Shown: positions 10,978 through 23,238, numbered from the stretch's first letter. The stretch: 64,000 nt of DNA from Persicaria tinctoria (GCA_037127255.1 JBANSL010000003.1:24687314-24751313); one strand, 5' to 3'. The notes: generated by a model not told the origin, from the letters alone. Numbers and translations are program-made.

Positions 10978-11211
10978 GTCTCTCTGTTCCAAAATAAAAG
11001 TCTCCTGACTTTTCGATACACATTTTAAGGAGGTAAAAACTCTATAAAATATTATTTTTTAATGAATTTGTCTTTATAAGTTCATACTTATAAGTAACAA
11101 GTATGAAAGTATTTAAAAAAATAATTAAAAAAATAATATTTTATTGTGTTTTTACCTCTTTAAAAAGCATGTATAAAAGGACAAACGACTTTTATTTTGG
11201 ATCGGATGGAG
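10978..11211. mobile_element. Stowaway-like MITE
   Basis: TA-flanked 234-bp hairpin-forming sequence. Ends read TCTCTCTGTTCCAAAATAAA and, from the other side, CTCCATCCGATCCAAAATAA. Diverged termini suggest an older copy of the same family as 7550-7785. Confidence 0.82.
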
Positions 11212-11339
11212 TACTTTTTACTTTCTTGAAAACCACAACTAACACCTATCTAATCATTACATCGACAATTTTATAAAGTGGATGACAAAATACCTAAAAT
11301 GACAGCTTTTCTTAACAAGATTGACATCCTAAAATGATA

Positions 11340-11573
11340 CTACTACGTTCCAAAATACATGGGCTTTTCCTTTTTGACACGTTTTTTAAGAAGCGAAAAA
11401 TTCTATGAAATATTATTTTTTAATTAAATTTTTTATATAATTTGATACTTATTAGTAATAAGTATCAAATTATATAAAAAAAATTAATTAAAAAAAAAAT
11501 ATTTCATAGAGTTTTCCGCTCCTTAAAAAGCGTGCCGAAAACTAAAAACCCATGTATTTTGGAACGGATGGTG
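11340..11573. mobile_element. Stowaway-like MITE
   Basis: 234-bp inverted-repeat element with arms ACGTTCCAAAATACATGGG and CCCATGTATTTTGGAACGG. The left end is flanked by TA; the right flank has mutated to TT. Confidence 0.8.
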
Positions 11574-11955
11574 TTTTAATTAATGAAGGGAGTACCAAAT
11601 ACATTATAAAATTGGATAAATTATAATCATGTCATTTTTAACTTCAAAAAATATTTAAGAATGGAACCAATAAACCTATCATTCTTAACCCTAAGATTTA
11701 ATAGCGGGAGTGTTTAGATTCCATTGTATTTTAATTATAATGTAATTATTTTGCCTCATTTTATGTGAGTGGTTGGTTGTATAAAAAAACTCATAAAAAC
11801 CGAGTTAAAACAATAATTTAACTGAATAATCACATAAATTAAAATAAAATAATTGCATTATAATTAATACATTGTGAAATCCAAACACATTTAATTTAAA
11901 CACAACTTTTTTTTTTACAGTGGGCAAACAGTAGGATGTCTTGCCTTAGCAAGGT

Positions 11956-12075
11956 TCACCCTTGATCATCCCGAAGGGTGATGTTATATAAATGTCCATG
12001 CAAGGGGATGTTCGTCGTGTTACATACACTCCTATTCTTCGCAATATAGTCTGCTGCTGCATTAATTAACTATAT
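11956..12075 (-). pseudogene. Possible RNase H-like C-terminal fragment
   Basis: On the minus strand a short frame reads INAAADYIAKNRSVC...LPLHG-like residues and ends at a TGA (11956-11958). The AADYIAK core resembles the last helix of plant RNase H-like (RVT_3) domains from non-LTR elements or dispersed host genes. It is only about 38 residues with no other support. Confidence 0.28.
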
Positions 12076-12356
12076 GAAGCAATGTCGAAAATTCAATTTT
12101 GTCAAAATAACATGCTAGCTGACGGAAGATGTAAAGGTGTTCTATGAACATGCTATACGGAAGATGCAATACATTTCTTCACTAAATGTACCAAACCAAT
12201 GGAGCCGGTAAAAAAGGAATTGAATGGACAGAAGATTAGAGATTATAATCTTGAACACAAACACAACCATTAAAATAGTGAAAGAGACCGTGAATGAAAT
12301 ATACAAGAAAGGAGATAAGAGATAAAAAGTCGATCTAGCCAAAATATTGTTGTGTG

Positions 12357-13373
12357 CAGGGGCGGAGCTGAGGGGGGACTGGGGGGCACGTGCCCCCTCT
12401 CTCACGCAACGAACTACCTAGGTGTATTCTCCTCGTCAGTAGCTTCGTTTTGATATATAATACGCCTTAATCCGACATCTGAGTAAAAAGTTATGAATAT
12501 TTAAAGATTCATGACATATTAATCACTTTAATTTTATTTCAATACGCTATAATGTTTTTATATTTTACTTAAATTAACATTTACATACTATACTTTATCT
12601 CGAGAGCTTCGAAATGAGAGGTTATACTAATCATTCCGACAATTAGATAAAAAGTTACACAAGTTTAAAGTTTTTATATCTGGTTATACATATATTATAT
12701 GTTATGAGTACAATAAATTATACTTAACTGGGGTTTTTATTTGAGTCAAACAAGTCTAGTATTAATGTTTGATTATATTTAGCTCATTTAGAAACAAGTC
12801 AAGCTCGAGTAGAACCTATATTTGAAATTGAGCTCATACTCGACTTATTTAGTAAATGACCGAGTTTGAGCTGAGTTTTTTTTCCCCAAATATTATGCAA
12901 CTTTACTTGCTCATGACATAGTAACTTAAAAGAAAATTTGTAAATTTCATAAAATTCATGCTATTTGAGTTTCAATCAAGCTGAGTCGAACTTTGAATCA
13001 AGTATAAAAGTGTGCTCATAATAAACTCATTTTGTAAATAATGATTGAGACGAGCTTTTATTGAGCAAAATTTGAGCCAATTAAGCTCTAACTACTTAGC
13101 TCATTTAACAACCATAACATTAACTTAATGTTTATTATATTGCGTTTTCTATACTTATTTAGTTGATTTTTTTGGATATTTCATTTATATATATATTTTT
13201 TTTAGGCGTAAAAAAATAATAATAACGTTTTATCATAAGTCGGTGATATTTTATCTTAAAATAACATCATTAATTATCGTATTATATATAATTCTTCATG
13301 TCAATTTAATCCAAAACATTATCGTACATTTCTGACGGTGCCCCCCTCCGGAAATTTTCTGGCTCCGCCACTG
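12357..13373. mobile_element. Non-autonomous hAT element with perfect 8-bp target duplication
   Basis: Begins CAGGGGCGGAGC and ends GCTCCGCCACTG. GTTGTGTG is duplicated exactly on both sides (12349-12356 and 13374-13381). Eight-bp duplications and CAGGG-type ends identify the hAT superfamily. The 1,017-bp interior is AT-rich with TTGAGCTC-type words and no transposase frame. Confidence 0.93.
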
Positions 13374-13487
13374 GTTGTGTGTACAGTATACTAATACTAA
13401 TAGGAATAAAATACTAATTGAAAACCAAAATGGCATAGATATACAAAAATATTGTTGTTTGTACCAGATTAAGAATTATATAAAGAA

Positions 13488-13727
13488 TTGGAACTCCACG
13501 AATTAAAAACTACTGCGATGACGAGGAAACAAAAGAATATAGCTAGACCAACTAACAAGAACAAAGAAAGACAGAAAATCGAAAAATGGACAAAACCAAC
13601 CGCTGAGTGTTTCAAAATGAACTTTGATGCTTCTCCCCTATCCTCAGGTGGTGCCACGACAGGCTTTGTCATCCGCAATCACATTGGGGAGGTGCCACGA
13701 CAGGCTCTAAGTGTGGCTTCGTTTTGA
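13488..13727 (+). pseudogene. RNase H-like (RVT_3) N-terminal fragment
   Basis: The frame contains EKWTKPTAECFKMNFDAS followed by GGATTGFVIRNHIGE, which matches the first strand and catalytic-Asp region of plant RNase H-like domains (W.KP..G..K.N.D.....G..G.G.V.R...G). It stops after about 80 residues. It probably comes from a non-LTR retroelement. The segment GTGCCACGACAGGCT is duplicated within it (13651 and 13691). Confidence 0.45.
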
Positions 13728-14355
13728 TCGATGGTAGGTAGATGTAGAAGCCACAACCCTCTAGTTGGGCGTCAGTAAGCCACTACCCTTGGGTTCTTCT
13801 TTAGCTTGGTTGTCTCTAAGTCATCAACAACATTTCTAGTTTCTGAAACCCTCCTTAGGAGATGAGCTCCTCATTACTTATTGTCACCTACTCCTTCGAT
13901 CCTTACAAGGTAGTCACAACTCACATTTTCTGAGAATTTACCACGGTTATTGACCGGGTGGCTTTTCTCCTACACATTTCTGATGATGTCTCCACTCTCG
14001 ACATTCCCATTTTCAGGGATCTCATCCGAAAAGATATCCTTAATTAGAGACCTAACTAGCTATCTCCTTCTAAATCTCTTTCCAAGTAAAAATAAAAAAT
14101 AAAAATAAAACCAATTCAAGCTCAGGAAGTTCAAAATCCAAGCTATCAAATATTAAATGGTTAAACTTTTAATACAAATACTTATTTATGTTGAACATAC
14201 TCAATTTCTAAGGGACCTAATTATATCATTCAAACAAGGTCCCCCAACACAAAGTTTGCTTTGTCGCTAAGAAGTGACGTGCACAAAAGCACGTTCAATG
14301 TTCAAACAACCTCGTATGCTTGACAGTTGAGGAGTTGGTCCACTCCAAAACTTGT
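13728..14355. other. Intergenic, no recognised gene
   Basis: No frame or RNA structure that I can support; unique-looking, moderately AT-rich DNA between the RNase H-like fragment and a MITE. Confidence 0.5.
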
Positions 14356-14608
14356 GGGTAAATTTCACAAAAAATCCAAAACTTATAGGTTCCCAAAAAT
14401 AATGGCTCACTCCCGTTTTTATATACATAAAAAGTGCAAAACTATCACTTTGATAAATAAGGTAGTAATGCATAATTTTTAGAGATGTTTCAACATAAAA
14501 TGTTGAAAGTTGAAACATTAACAATATGGGTAGTTTTGTGAAAGTTCTAAACTTAAGATAGATTTACAAAAAGTGTCCTAATTTAAGGGCAATTTTGTGA
14601 ATTTACCC
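14356..14608. mobile_element. Small inverted-repeat MITE
   Basis: 253 bp bounded by GGGTAAATTTCACAAAA and its near-complement TTTTGTGAATTTACCC. The flanks AAAACTTGT and AAAACTCAC may be a decayed 9-bp target duplication, which would suggest a Mutator-type MITE. Confidence 0.62.
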
Positions 14609-14836
14609 AAAACTCACTGCAGACTGCATGCCTTGCAAAAACCAAGCGCAGAGACGCCGAAAGTTGGAGGGGAGAGAGAGAAGCTTTTAGTTTTATATTT
14701 TATTTTCCGTTTGAGCAACACTTTTTCCATAGCTACAAAAGGTCTCATTAGCTTTTCTTTAGCTTTACTTGAAACTCTCACTAAAATATAATCTGCATTG
14801 GGAAAATTTGTGCACCATAGCATGATTTAAAAAGTA

Positions 14837-15986
14837 CTCCCTCCGTTCGGCAAAACTTGCCGTTTTAGAGTTTTGTTTTTGTTCCGAAAAACTTGTCATT
14901 TTAGATATTTTTGCTTCTACTTTACTAAAAGGAAAAATTACACAAAACCACCCACTAAATAGCCTACATTTCATTTAACCACCCACTAAATACAAAATTA
15001 CACAAAACCACCCACTAAATGCAGTATGTTAACAACTCACCACCCATTAGAATATTCTTTCGAGATTCTGTTAAAAATAATACAAATGACCAAACTGTCC
15101 GTATAATTGTATGCATTTTATCTATTTAATGCCTTGTTTATAATAAAAAAAAATCATTAATTTCACACACCCAAATCGTTCCCTAAATAAATTAGTGCAC
15201 ACTTTCTATGGAAGGGGGGAGAGACCCATACATCCAGTATACACCCCAAGCCCAGGTGGAGTTCCAGGATTCCAGATGAAATTCCTAGCTAGTGACCCAT
15301 CTTTGGCAATTTTCGAAGAACCAGTATAAACCCCAAGCCCCAATTGAGAGGTAAAAGACTAGCTTTATTAAAACCCTAAAATCAATTTTGTCGATGGGTG
15401 GTTGTCAATTTGATTTCCCCCTTTTGATTTTGATATCAGGAGGGAGAAGCCCTCAATAACACAATTATACAAATCATTTTGATAGCTCACCACTTTAATT
15501 GGTGAGATTTTCCCCTTTTATGAGTGCTTATGAATTTGATTGTGGGTACGTTACCACTCGTACCACCGTCATAACATTGGGTAGGGAAAATAGTTTATAG
15601 AGATTTGCTTTGGTGGTTATTCAATGGCAATGATAAGAAAATTTGATTTAAAACTAAGGGTAAACCAGTAATTTCAATGAGTTTTTAACAGATGATTTTG
15701 CTTGGGTGGTGAGTTGTTAACATATTGCATTTAGTGGATGGTTTTGTGTAATTTTGTATTTAGTGGGTGGTTAAATGAAATGTAGGCTATTTAGTGGGTG
15801 GTTTTGTGTAATTTTCCCTTACTAAAATGCTCTTGATTTGATTGATGTGTTGTGAGTTGTAGTTTTTGATAAAGTAAAAAGTAGAGTAATAATTGAGGGC
15901 AAATTAGTAAAAAAGAAGTGTAATTATTAGTTTTATTAAAAGTTGTGTGGAGAGTTAAAATGACAAGTTTTGCCGAACAGAGGGAG
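14837..15986. mobile_element. Stowaway MITE split by a nested element
   Basis: Left arm CTCCCTCCGTTCGGCAAAAC at 14837 and right arm GTTTTGCCGAACAGAGGGAG ending at 15986, each next to TA. Removing the nested insertion (14931-15827 with one target copy) leaves about 253 bp, the normal Stowaway size. Confidence 0.92.
14931..15818. mobile_element. Mutator-type (MULE) non-autonomous element nested in the Stowaway
   Basis: 888 bp with long terminal inverted repeats of about 120 bp, starting GG(A/G)AAAATTACACAAAACC and ending ...CAACTCACCACCCA. An exact 9-bp target duplication TTACTAAAA sits at 14922-14930 and 15819-15827. Nine-bp duplications plus long TIRs define Mutator-like elements. A sub-repeat (ACACAAAACCACCCACTAAAT) occurs twice in each arm. 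The roughly 640-bp interior has no clear coding frame; a captured gene piece is possible but unproven. Confidence 0.93.
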
Positions 15987-15988
15987 TA

Positions 15989-16470
15989 TAGATTTGTAAA
16001 ATTTAGGCTAAATTGCAGAAAAATACCTTTAAATATAGGACAAATCTTCGTTTACCACCCGGGTGGTAAACATACCCCCCTTATTTTTTAAATAAAAAAA
16101 AAAAAAAAGTAATTGTAGAAGTGGACAAAGACAATTAATGAGGTAGAAGCATGATTAAGTGATAATTGCTTTTCTATAATGACTAACTACCTTATTTAAT
16201 ATCACCCCTACTCCTAGAATATATTATAAATGTGATTACATTAACATAGTATATATAGTTATTACCCATTGTAACCCTTGGGTTACAATGTATATAACCA
16301 TTGGGTATATACCCTAACAATATAATATGTTTTTATATATATATAAAATCGTATCCCGTGTTATTAATTTTTATTACTAAAGTATGTTTTTAATTAAGAT
16401 CTAATATGTGTGTGTGTGTATAAATTTGCAAAGAACCCTATACATATATGTGGTATATATCTTACGTTGT
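15989..16470. other. AT-rich intergenic DNA with a 22-bp perfect palindrome
   Basis: At 16050-16071 the arm GTTTACCACCC is followed directly by its exact reverse complement. A related sequence (TTTACCCGGGTGGTAAAC) occurs at about 21482-21499. The remainder is simple AT-rich sequence with no gene. Confidence 0.7.
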
Positions 16471-16790
16471 GATATATGTTTAATGTATATGATATATGTT
16501 TGATATCAAAAATTAACTTGTATATGATATATGTTTAATGTATATGATATATGTTTGATATCAAAAATTAACTTGTATGTAATGTGGTATACCTATTTAA
16601 TGTATATATATATATCATGTGATCCAAAAATAACTTGTATTGTATATATGTGGTATACTTATTTAATGTGTATATATCATGTGATAAAAAATGAAGTTGT
16701 ATTGTATATATGTGGTATACCTATTTAATGTGTACATATCATGTGATAAAAAAAATTAAGTTGTATTGTGTATTGTATTGTGTATATAAG
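16471..16790. repeat. AT-rich tandem repeats, two unit types
   Basis: Two near-identical 55-bp units start at 16471 (GATATATGTTTAATGTATAT...). They are followed by about three 60-65-bp units containing TTGTATTGTATATATGTGG, TATACCTATTTAATG and ATATCATGTGAT. The frames crossing it are by-products of the repeat. Confidence 0.85.
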
Positions 16791-16849
16791 TTGTATAGCT
16801 ATTAGTTATTTCACCCCGTTCATTAGCTAGGCCTGATAGGTGATCACGG

Positions 16850-19345
16850 GTGGACTGTACGTGTAGGATTCTCGGCCAGCTGCTGCAGCTCTCCCTTCAC
16901 GTCTTCAGAACACACAGCTCTCCCTTCACGCCATCAGTGATCACGGGTGGAATCTGTTGTTGCAGGAGTAAATCGAGTATTGAAATAAATATGAAATATA
17001 GTTCAGATTGACTTCCCTCTCTCAGCAAATAATACAAGACTTCCTCCCGTTGTAGTAAGAGAAAAGTCAGGATCGAATCCACGAGGAAGCACGTCAGCAG
17101 TTCTTAGGTAGCTGTAAATTCTCACAGAAGCAGCAGAAAAGCAGAAACACACAGAATCGCAGAAACAGAAAGAAAGAAACAAATAACCCGGCAAGGGTAA
17201 CTGAAAAACAAAAGCAAAGAACAAGTAAAACAAGAAAAGACAACGCGAAACAACAAATAAAACGAGGACACAGAAGCTACTCGATCTCGAGTAAGCTGTC
17301 CTCTATCTCGACAAGACAGTAACGAAAACAGAAAACAGAAAACAAAAGCAAATAGCTCGACAAGCAAAGTTCTCCTCGACCTCGACAAGAGGTACTCGAT
17401 CTCGACAAGAAACAGTAAAGACAGACACTTTAAAATCGACAAAAACAGAAGAATCACAACTCGACTAAGACAACCCCTCCTCGACCTCGACAAGACACTC
17501 CTCGAGGTCGACAAAGCTTCGTCTAGATCGACAAGAAACAGAAAAACACAACTTTGCAGATTTTCGACAGAATTCAGAATTTTGACAGAAATAAACTCAA
17601 TATGCTAAAAGACCTCCAAGGCCAGGGTTTCAACACCACAACGATAACCATGCAAAGTAACACATAAAGGCATAAAAGATCATGCTTTCCATCAAATAAC
17701 TTTCGTCATTAACAAATAGGCATATAGAGGCCTTCACATAAACCCTAATTGTTACTAACCCTTTTTCACACAATTAATCCAAGTTGCATTAAGATCACTT
17801 TCGCTTCAATAACACAAACAAGGCTCACCTTCAACTCTCGCAAAAGAATCATGCTCATAGGGATAGAAGATGAATCGCACAAAAAGATCTGACCTTTATC
17901 GCATCGCCTCACATGGCCACCGTCGGGCTCACCCCAGCCCTAGAAGTGGGTGGACTACTCACGCCTCATTGCAATAAAAGACATTGAATGAAAAGAAATA
18001 ACTTGCATTAAAACTAAATTCAAAGCCTTTACAATCCTGGCAATCAACTTTCGCAGAAAGCCAAAACCCTAAAAACCTTAGAACTCCTAAACTTCTCTGT
18101 GGAACTAACTAATTGTCTCTTGAATTGGAATTGTGATCTGAATTGAATGAATAAAACTGAGCCCCATGGGCTTTATTTATAGCCTTCATTCCCTAGCTAT
18201 TCTAGGAAAGAAGATATCTATCTCTATCTAAATCTATATCTAAAATTATATCTAAAAGCCTTAAAGATAAATAAATTGTTTTAAGGAAATAAATCTTAAA
18301 GGAAAAGATAAAACTAAATAGGGTAAGTCTTCATGATGTTGATAGATCATGTCTCCTTGGATAGAACTTGATGTATTCGGATAGAATCTTCCGCCTTCGC
18401 GCCCAAGGAATCCCAATCCGAGTAGAGTTGATCAATCCGCGTCGAGCGGCTTCTGGAAGTCTGGTCGACTTGGCTTGATTCGTTGTCTCGGCTAACTGGT
18501 GCTCGACGGACTCGGACATGGCTTCTGGCGCTCGTCGATGTCGAGTAGACCTAGTCGACTTCGAGTAGACTGGCTCGCCGACTTAGGGTTTCTCGAGCGG
18601 CTCTCCTCGATGGGCTCCGGATCTTGACCCTAGGCTCGTCGATCTCGACCAAGGTTTGTCGAGATCGAGTAGGGTTCGTCGAAGATGGCTCTGGTGGTCT
18701 CGTCGAGGACTCCTCCTCGATGGGCTCCGGATTTGGCGTCAGGATCTTGTCGACCTCGACAAAGGCTCCTCGAGGTCGAGTTGGGTGGTGCCTCTTCCTT
18801 TCCGCTCCCGCGAGTTGCTTCATCCGCTGGCAGCGAGTTGCCTCTTCCGCGGCAGCGAACGGTCCGCTGCAGCGAGTCGAGTCGCTGGCAGCGAGTGCTC
18901 CTGGTCGTCCTCGGCTTAGTCCTCGGCTTCTCGGGCAGCTTTCCTCGTCGACTCCGGGCATGACTTTGGGCTTCGTCGATCTCGACCAGGGCTTCGTCGA
19001 GATCGAGTAGAGTCCCGGAGCTGGGGGGTCTGGCTCTCTCGATCAAGCTCTGTCGACAAGGTTGCTCGGACATGGCTTGTCGAGGTCGAGTAGGCCTACT
19101 CGAGGTCGAGTAGCCTTGGCTCGTAGACTTGTTCCGCTGCTTTGACCTTGGACTTCTGTAGTGGTTTTCCGAGCTTTTCCGACCTTCTGTAGAATTGCTG
19201 TAAAACGCCTCGATTTCTGCGATTTAAACAGAAACTGGTGTAGATTCCATAATTTGGCAAATAAACATAAACTACATAGATTCTGTACTATCTTAGCCCA
19301 AATGAATGCAATGTATACAGAAATCGATATAAAAGTTACTGTAAA
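16850..19345 (-). repeat. Non-coding retroelement body saturated with CTCGAC/GTCGAG words
   Basis: Two clusters (17280-17530 and 18510-19110) are packed with TCGACCTCGAC, CTCGATCTCGAC and TCGAGGTCGAG words in both orientations. Between them lies the block CGGGCTCACCCCAGCCCTAGAAGTGG with a TTTATTTATAG TATA-like stretch near 18173, shared with 2390-3220. At about 17065-17090 the GGATCGAATCCACGAGGAA block resembles leader sequence of plant retroelements. Frames on both strands here are by-products of the word repeats. Most likely a LARD-like element or an LTR plus leader; ends not delimited. Confidence 0.55.
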
Positions 19346-19516
19346 ACATGGCAGATTCAGCTCACAACAGAATCTCCCTAGCATCACTTCTTCAATCAAC
19401 ACTAACCCCTGCACAACCATTTACACAAGAGTCTTCAATCAACCCCCAACTATTGGAGCCTCCTACATCTCCCTCATCTTCTTCAATCAACCCCCATCTT
19501 CTTCAATCAACCACTG

Positions 19517-19795
19517 ATGGCATTCAAGATAAAGACATACCCCTGGAGCACTTGGACAACCGCAGAAACCAAGGCTTTGTTAGAGATATGCGCAGTAAAT
19601 AAAAGCAATTCTGGCCGGAAACACCACCATCATAGACTGGGCTGTCATCCACGAACAACTTCGTGATGAACAAAGGATAATGGCTACTCCAACGATCATA
19701 CGACACAAGTTCGAGACGATTCGAGAAGATTATGCGGTGTGGCTCTCTCTTTTTGATGACCCAAAGCATGCATTGATATTTATATGGTTCTAAAC
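19517..19795 (+). pseudogene. Myb/SANT-like DNA-binding domain fragment, frameshifted
   Basis: From an ATG at 19517 the frame reads TYPWSTWTTAETKALLEICAV, then meets a TAA. In a second frame about 40 bp on it continues IIDWAVIHEQLRDEQ, then TIIRHKFETIREDYAVWLSLF. Together these follow the Myb/SANT-like pattern (WT.e...LLe..., W..i...L..., K...l...Y..W). Such domains occur in host trihelix-type proteins and in the accessory protein of PIF/Harbinger transposons. The frameshift and absence of downstream domains make it a relic. Confidence 0.42.
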
Positions 19796-20127
19796 AACAC
19801 ATAAAACTCCATATCCTATTCCTGGTGCAAAATTTGCAACTAAACAAAACATAAACCACACATAAACCCTAGATAATCGATTTTGAATTAAGCAAATAAA
19901 CGAAAAATATACAACTTAATCATCTTAATTTACAATCTAGATTTGGAATCAAGCAAATAAACCGAAATTGCCCTAAACCACCCTGCAGAACCACAATCGA
20001 TTTCATATGAACCCTAAACCACACCCAGAACCCTAATTAACCCTAAACCACCCAGAATGCTAATTAACCATCCATGGAGATAGGGAATTGCAGTTTAATC
20101 GATCCAAGGACATACAATGGAGGCGAT

Positions 20128-20830
20128 ATGTAAAACCTAGATTCGTCTAGAAATCGGTTTTGGATAGCGGAAGCGTAATAGATCTAAAGCGATAAAGTAA
20201 GATCTAACGAAGAATCACAAGCAGAAGAACACTCAAGCAATTTTACGTGGTTCGGTCAATGACCTACGTCCACGGGGCCTCAAGAGTTGGCCGAATCCAC
20301 TATAAGAGAGTTCGTACAAGGGATGATACAAGCAATGAAAGCAAGCAACCCTAATCTATCATGCATGTGAATCAGAGGTACAAGGAAGAAGAAGAAATCC
20401 CCCTGTATGGGATAAAACCAGAAGATCGATAGAGAAATCGATCTCTAGAACCCGAGATCTCAGAAGACGAGGAGAGCGGCCACCCAGGAGGACGCCGGAG
20501 CTCGATCCACCTTCCAGAGAAGCCACCAGCGACCTTCCTTCTCCGAGCGCTCAAGATCAGAAGGCAAGAGAAGGAGAGAAAGCTCCAAACCCTAGAAACC
20601 CTAATCGGCGCAAGAGAGCGTTTGTGAGGAGAGAGAAGAGAGCAGCTGAAGTGTGGCGTACAATGAAGGAAGCGAGGCTTTATAGCTAGGTCAAGAGCCA
20701 ACACCAAAACGCAGCGCTTCAACTCAATGGAGGTAGGGTTAGTCCGGGCTCCGCGTCGCTGGGCTACCAAGCTCATCCGAGCTTCTGATCCATGGGTCGA
20801 GTAATGGGCTAAAGCCCAATACCAGGTAAG
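20128..20830 (-). repeat. Possible LTR (solo) fragment
   Basis: The sequence around 20240-20285 (TTTTACGTGGTTCGGTCAATGACCTACGTCCACGGG) is a familiar block near the ends of plant LTR elements, and TG lies at 20128. I could not find the partner LTR or a 5-bp duplication, so type and ends are uncertain. Confidence 0.35.
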
Positions 20831-21545
20831 TCCTTTCTTCCTTTGTCATACCTTATACATAATATATCTATATAGTATAGTTTTATACATATATATGTTA
20901 TACTCCGCTATAGTATAGTCTCGTTAGAGGATCAAGCCTATAAAGGCTCAATACAACTCAGTCGAGACGTATAACTATAGTGCAACATATATGTATAATA
21001 TATACTATGATATACCTGTATAAACATCATACACACATACATGTCCAAACAAACATATAAAACAATATTACATGCCAAATGGAAAACTTAGGAAAGTAAA
21101 CACATATCATTACACGATATGAACTTTGAATCTGGGCATGGATCAACGACATAATTATAAAAAAAACTGACCTTTTTCTTCGATCTCGCAGTTTGAATCT
21201 GGGTGGAACAGAGTTGCAGTTTAATCGAAGAACGTTGGAGAAGAGAGTTGCTTGGACTTTTTCCGAGTTGCTTTTCTCTGTTTTGAATTGGAGGAACGTT
21301 GGAGAAGAAGAACGTTGAAGCTCCATTGGGAGCCCGCGTACGCATTGAATGGGAGAGAGGGGGAGGAGCGTCATTATTAACCTAATTGGAGCCTAATTAA
21401 CTAACCTACTTAAAGCTGCTAATTGCTTCTTTTTTTTTTTTCAGGTCCCCGCGTGCTTTTACGTTTATGCCCCCGGGTAAATTTACCCGGGTGGTAAACG
21501 TATCAGTGTCCTTAAATATACTCATTTGTCATAAATCACCCTTTT
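20831..21545. other. AT-rich spacer left of the tandem array
   Basis: Simple TATA-rich stretches (20840-21060) and non-coding DNA. It ends at 21546, where sequence shared by all array units begins. No gene seen. Confidence 0.55.
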
Positions 21546-21980
21546 AATTAATATTTTCAAGCAACCGTCATTCGAATAACTTTCATCACCAATCAACTAC
21601 CCTTGCAATTATTCCGTCCAAATCTCGGTTAGAGTTATTAAATTAAAATTTTACCCCTCTTTTAAATTATATGCTAATGAAAATTTAAAAATTATAAAAA
21701 GAAGAAGAAAAGTAAATAATTAAGTAAGAATGAAATTGAAATGATATAATTGATGCAATTTTTGCTCTCAAATTAAATGTGTAGAAGCTAATGGATAATT
21801 ACAAAGTGATTTTGAAGGAAAAGCGAGCGACTCAAGTGGAAGGAGAACAATTTTGTAGAAACCGACACCATTTTATCGGTTATTTGGAAGGAAAAAATGG
21901 CATCAATAGTTTTCTTCCGATATCAGTAAAAGGTGTTTTTTGCAATTTAATATAACTCTAAATTCGAAACGGGTATTATA

Positions 21981-22675
21981 TAGGGCTGATCAAAATCGGT
22001 TCGAACCGAATTTTTTGGCCGAACCGAACCGAAATAACCGAACCGAGGGATTTCGGTTTAGGTTTTCGGTTCAAGGAATTTTAATTTTCGGTTTTAGGTT
22101 CGGTTTGTATTCGGTTTCGGTTAAACCGAAAAAAACCGATTTTTTAAAAATTTAATTTAGCCTTATGCTTAGATTGGGTCTTTTTTTGGGACATTGCAGA
22201 TGTGCAGGGCTGTTTGGTAATGAGGTAGATGAAAACAGTGTTTGGGAGTAAGGAAAATGCACACTGTTTGAGTGTTTGGGAGGTTTGTGTACTTTTTTTT
22301 TTAATCATTTTTTTGGAAAAGAAAAGTGCACAAATATGATATGGTAATGAGGAAGCACAAAACAGTGGACTGTTTGGTAATTTGGGAAAGAAAGTCTAGA
22401 GGAATTACAAGAAAAATCACTTGGTTCGGTTTTTTGTTCATTTTTTATGCATTTTTTTGGACTAAGAAATGTAAATGTAGGGACTTTTTTGTGCATTTTT
22501 AATTTCGGTTCGATTAGGTTATAACCGAACCGAACCTAAACCAAACCGGCGTAAAACCGAACCAAACCTATTAGTTTAGGTTCGGTTTTTCGGTTTTCAT
22601 TTTTGAGAATTTCGGTTTTAGGTTCGGTTCGGTTTGGCCAGGTTCGGATCGGTTTTGAGCCGATGATCAGCCCTA
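21981..22675. mobile_element. hAT-type MITE rich in CGGTTCGGTT words (unit 1)
   Basis: Ends TAGGGCTGATC and GATCAGCCCTA with the exact 8-bp duplication GTATTATA outside (21973-21980, 22676-22683), so hAT superfamily. The 695-bp interior is dominated by CGGTTTAGGTT and CCGAACCGAA words in both orientations and can fold on itself. No transposase. Confidence 0.93.
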
Positions 22676-23238
22676 GTATTATATGGCTTGTTCAAGGGTT
22701 CAGGGATGGTTGTGCAATATCCATTGCTACTAATGATTTTGCCAAAAAATGGCATCAATAGTGTAATTTACCCTGAAGCATGGTATGAGAACCCATCAAA
22801 CCAAATGCTTACACACAGCTTCTATGTACATTCAACCTACCATTGCAAAATGGAAATGACTTTAATAAGGAGGTTTAGAGGCAACAAATTCAACCATGAT
22901 TCGTAAAATCGTACCTTTAGGCACAGATAGACGCATAAGATATCGTCCTTGACATACTTTCATGCACCACAACCCAACCAGTAACATAGTTACAGACTTA
23001 CAGGTTCATCATGCCAACAGTTATGCAGATTACAGCTTTACACAATCGATTTGCGGCATGAAGGAAGATGCAAACTGTGTTGTAAGGGATGCAGCAGTTT
23101 GATGTATTTACTTTTGATCTCTTGCATCTTCTAATCCTCTGGGACGAAGTTCGTGATGTATGAATTTTCTATTTCATATATGGAGTATTTAACACTGACC
23201 ATCCCAGGTATCTATAGATCAAATTAGAGGTTACTCTG

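Noticed and set aside
16471..16790. Regularly spaced repeats that could be mistaken for a CRISPR array
   Set aside because: Units are directly tandem and AT-rich without unique spacers, in a plant nuclear genome.
16897..19073. Multiple overlapping frames on both strands of up to 147 codons
   Set aside because: Generated by CTCGAC/GTCGAG words, which lack stop codons in several frames; no protein family resemblance.
21940..22906. Small frames repeated at 6,752-bp steps (for example about 70 codons at 21940, 22305 and 22688)
   Set aside because: They lie in or beside the hAT MITE and recur only because the array unit does; no domain and no splice context.
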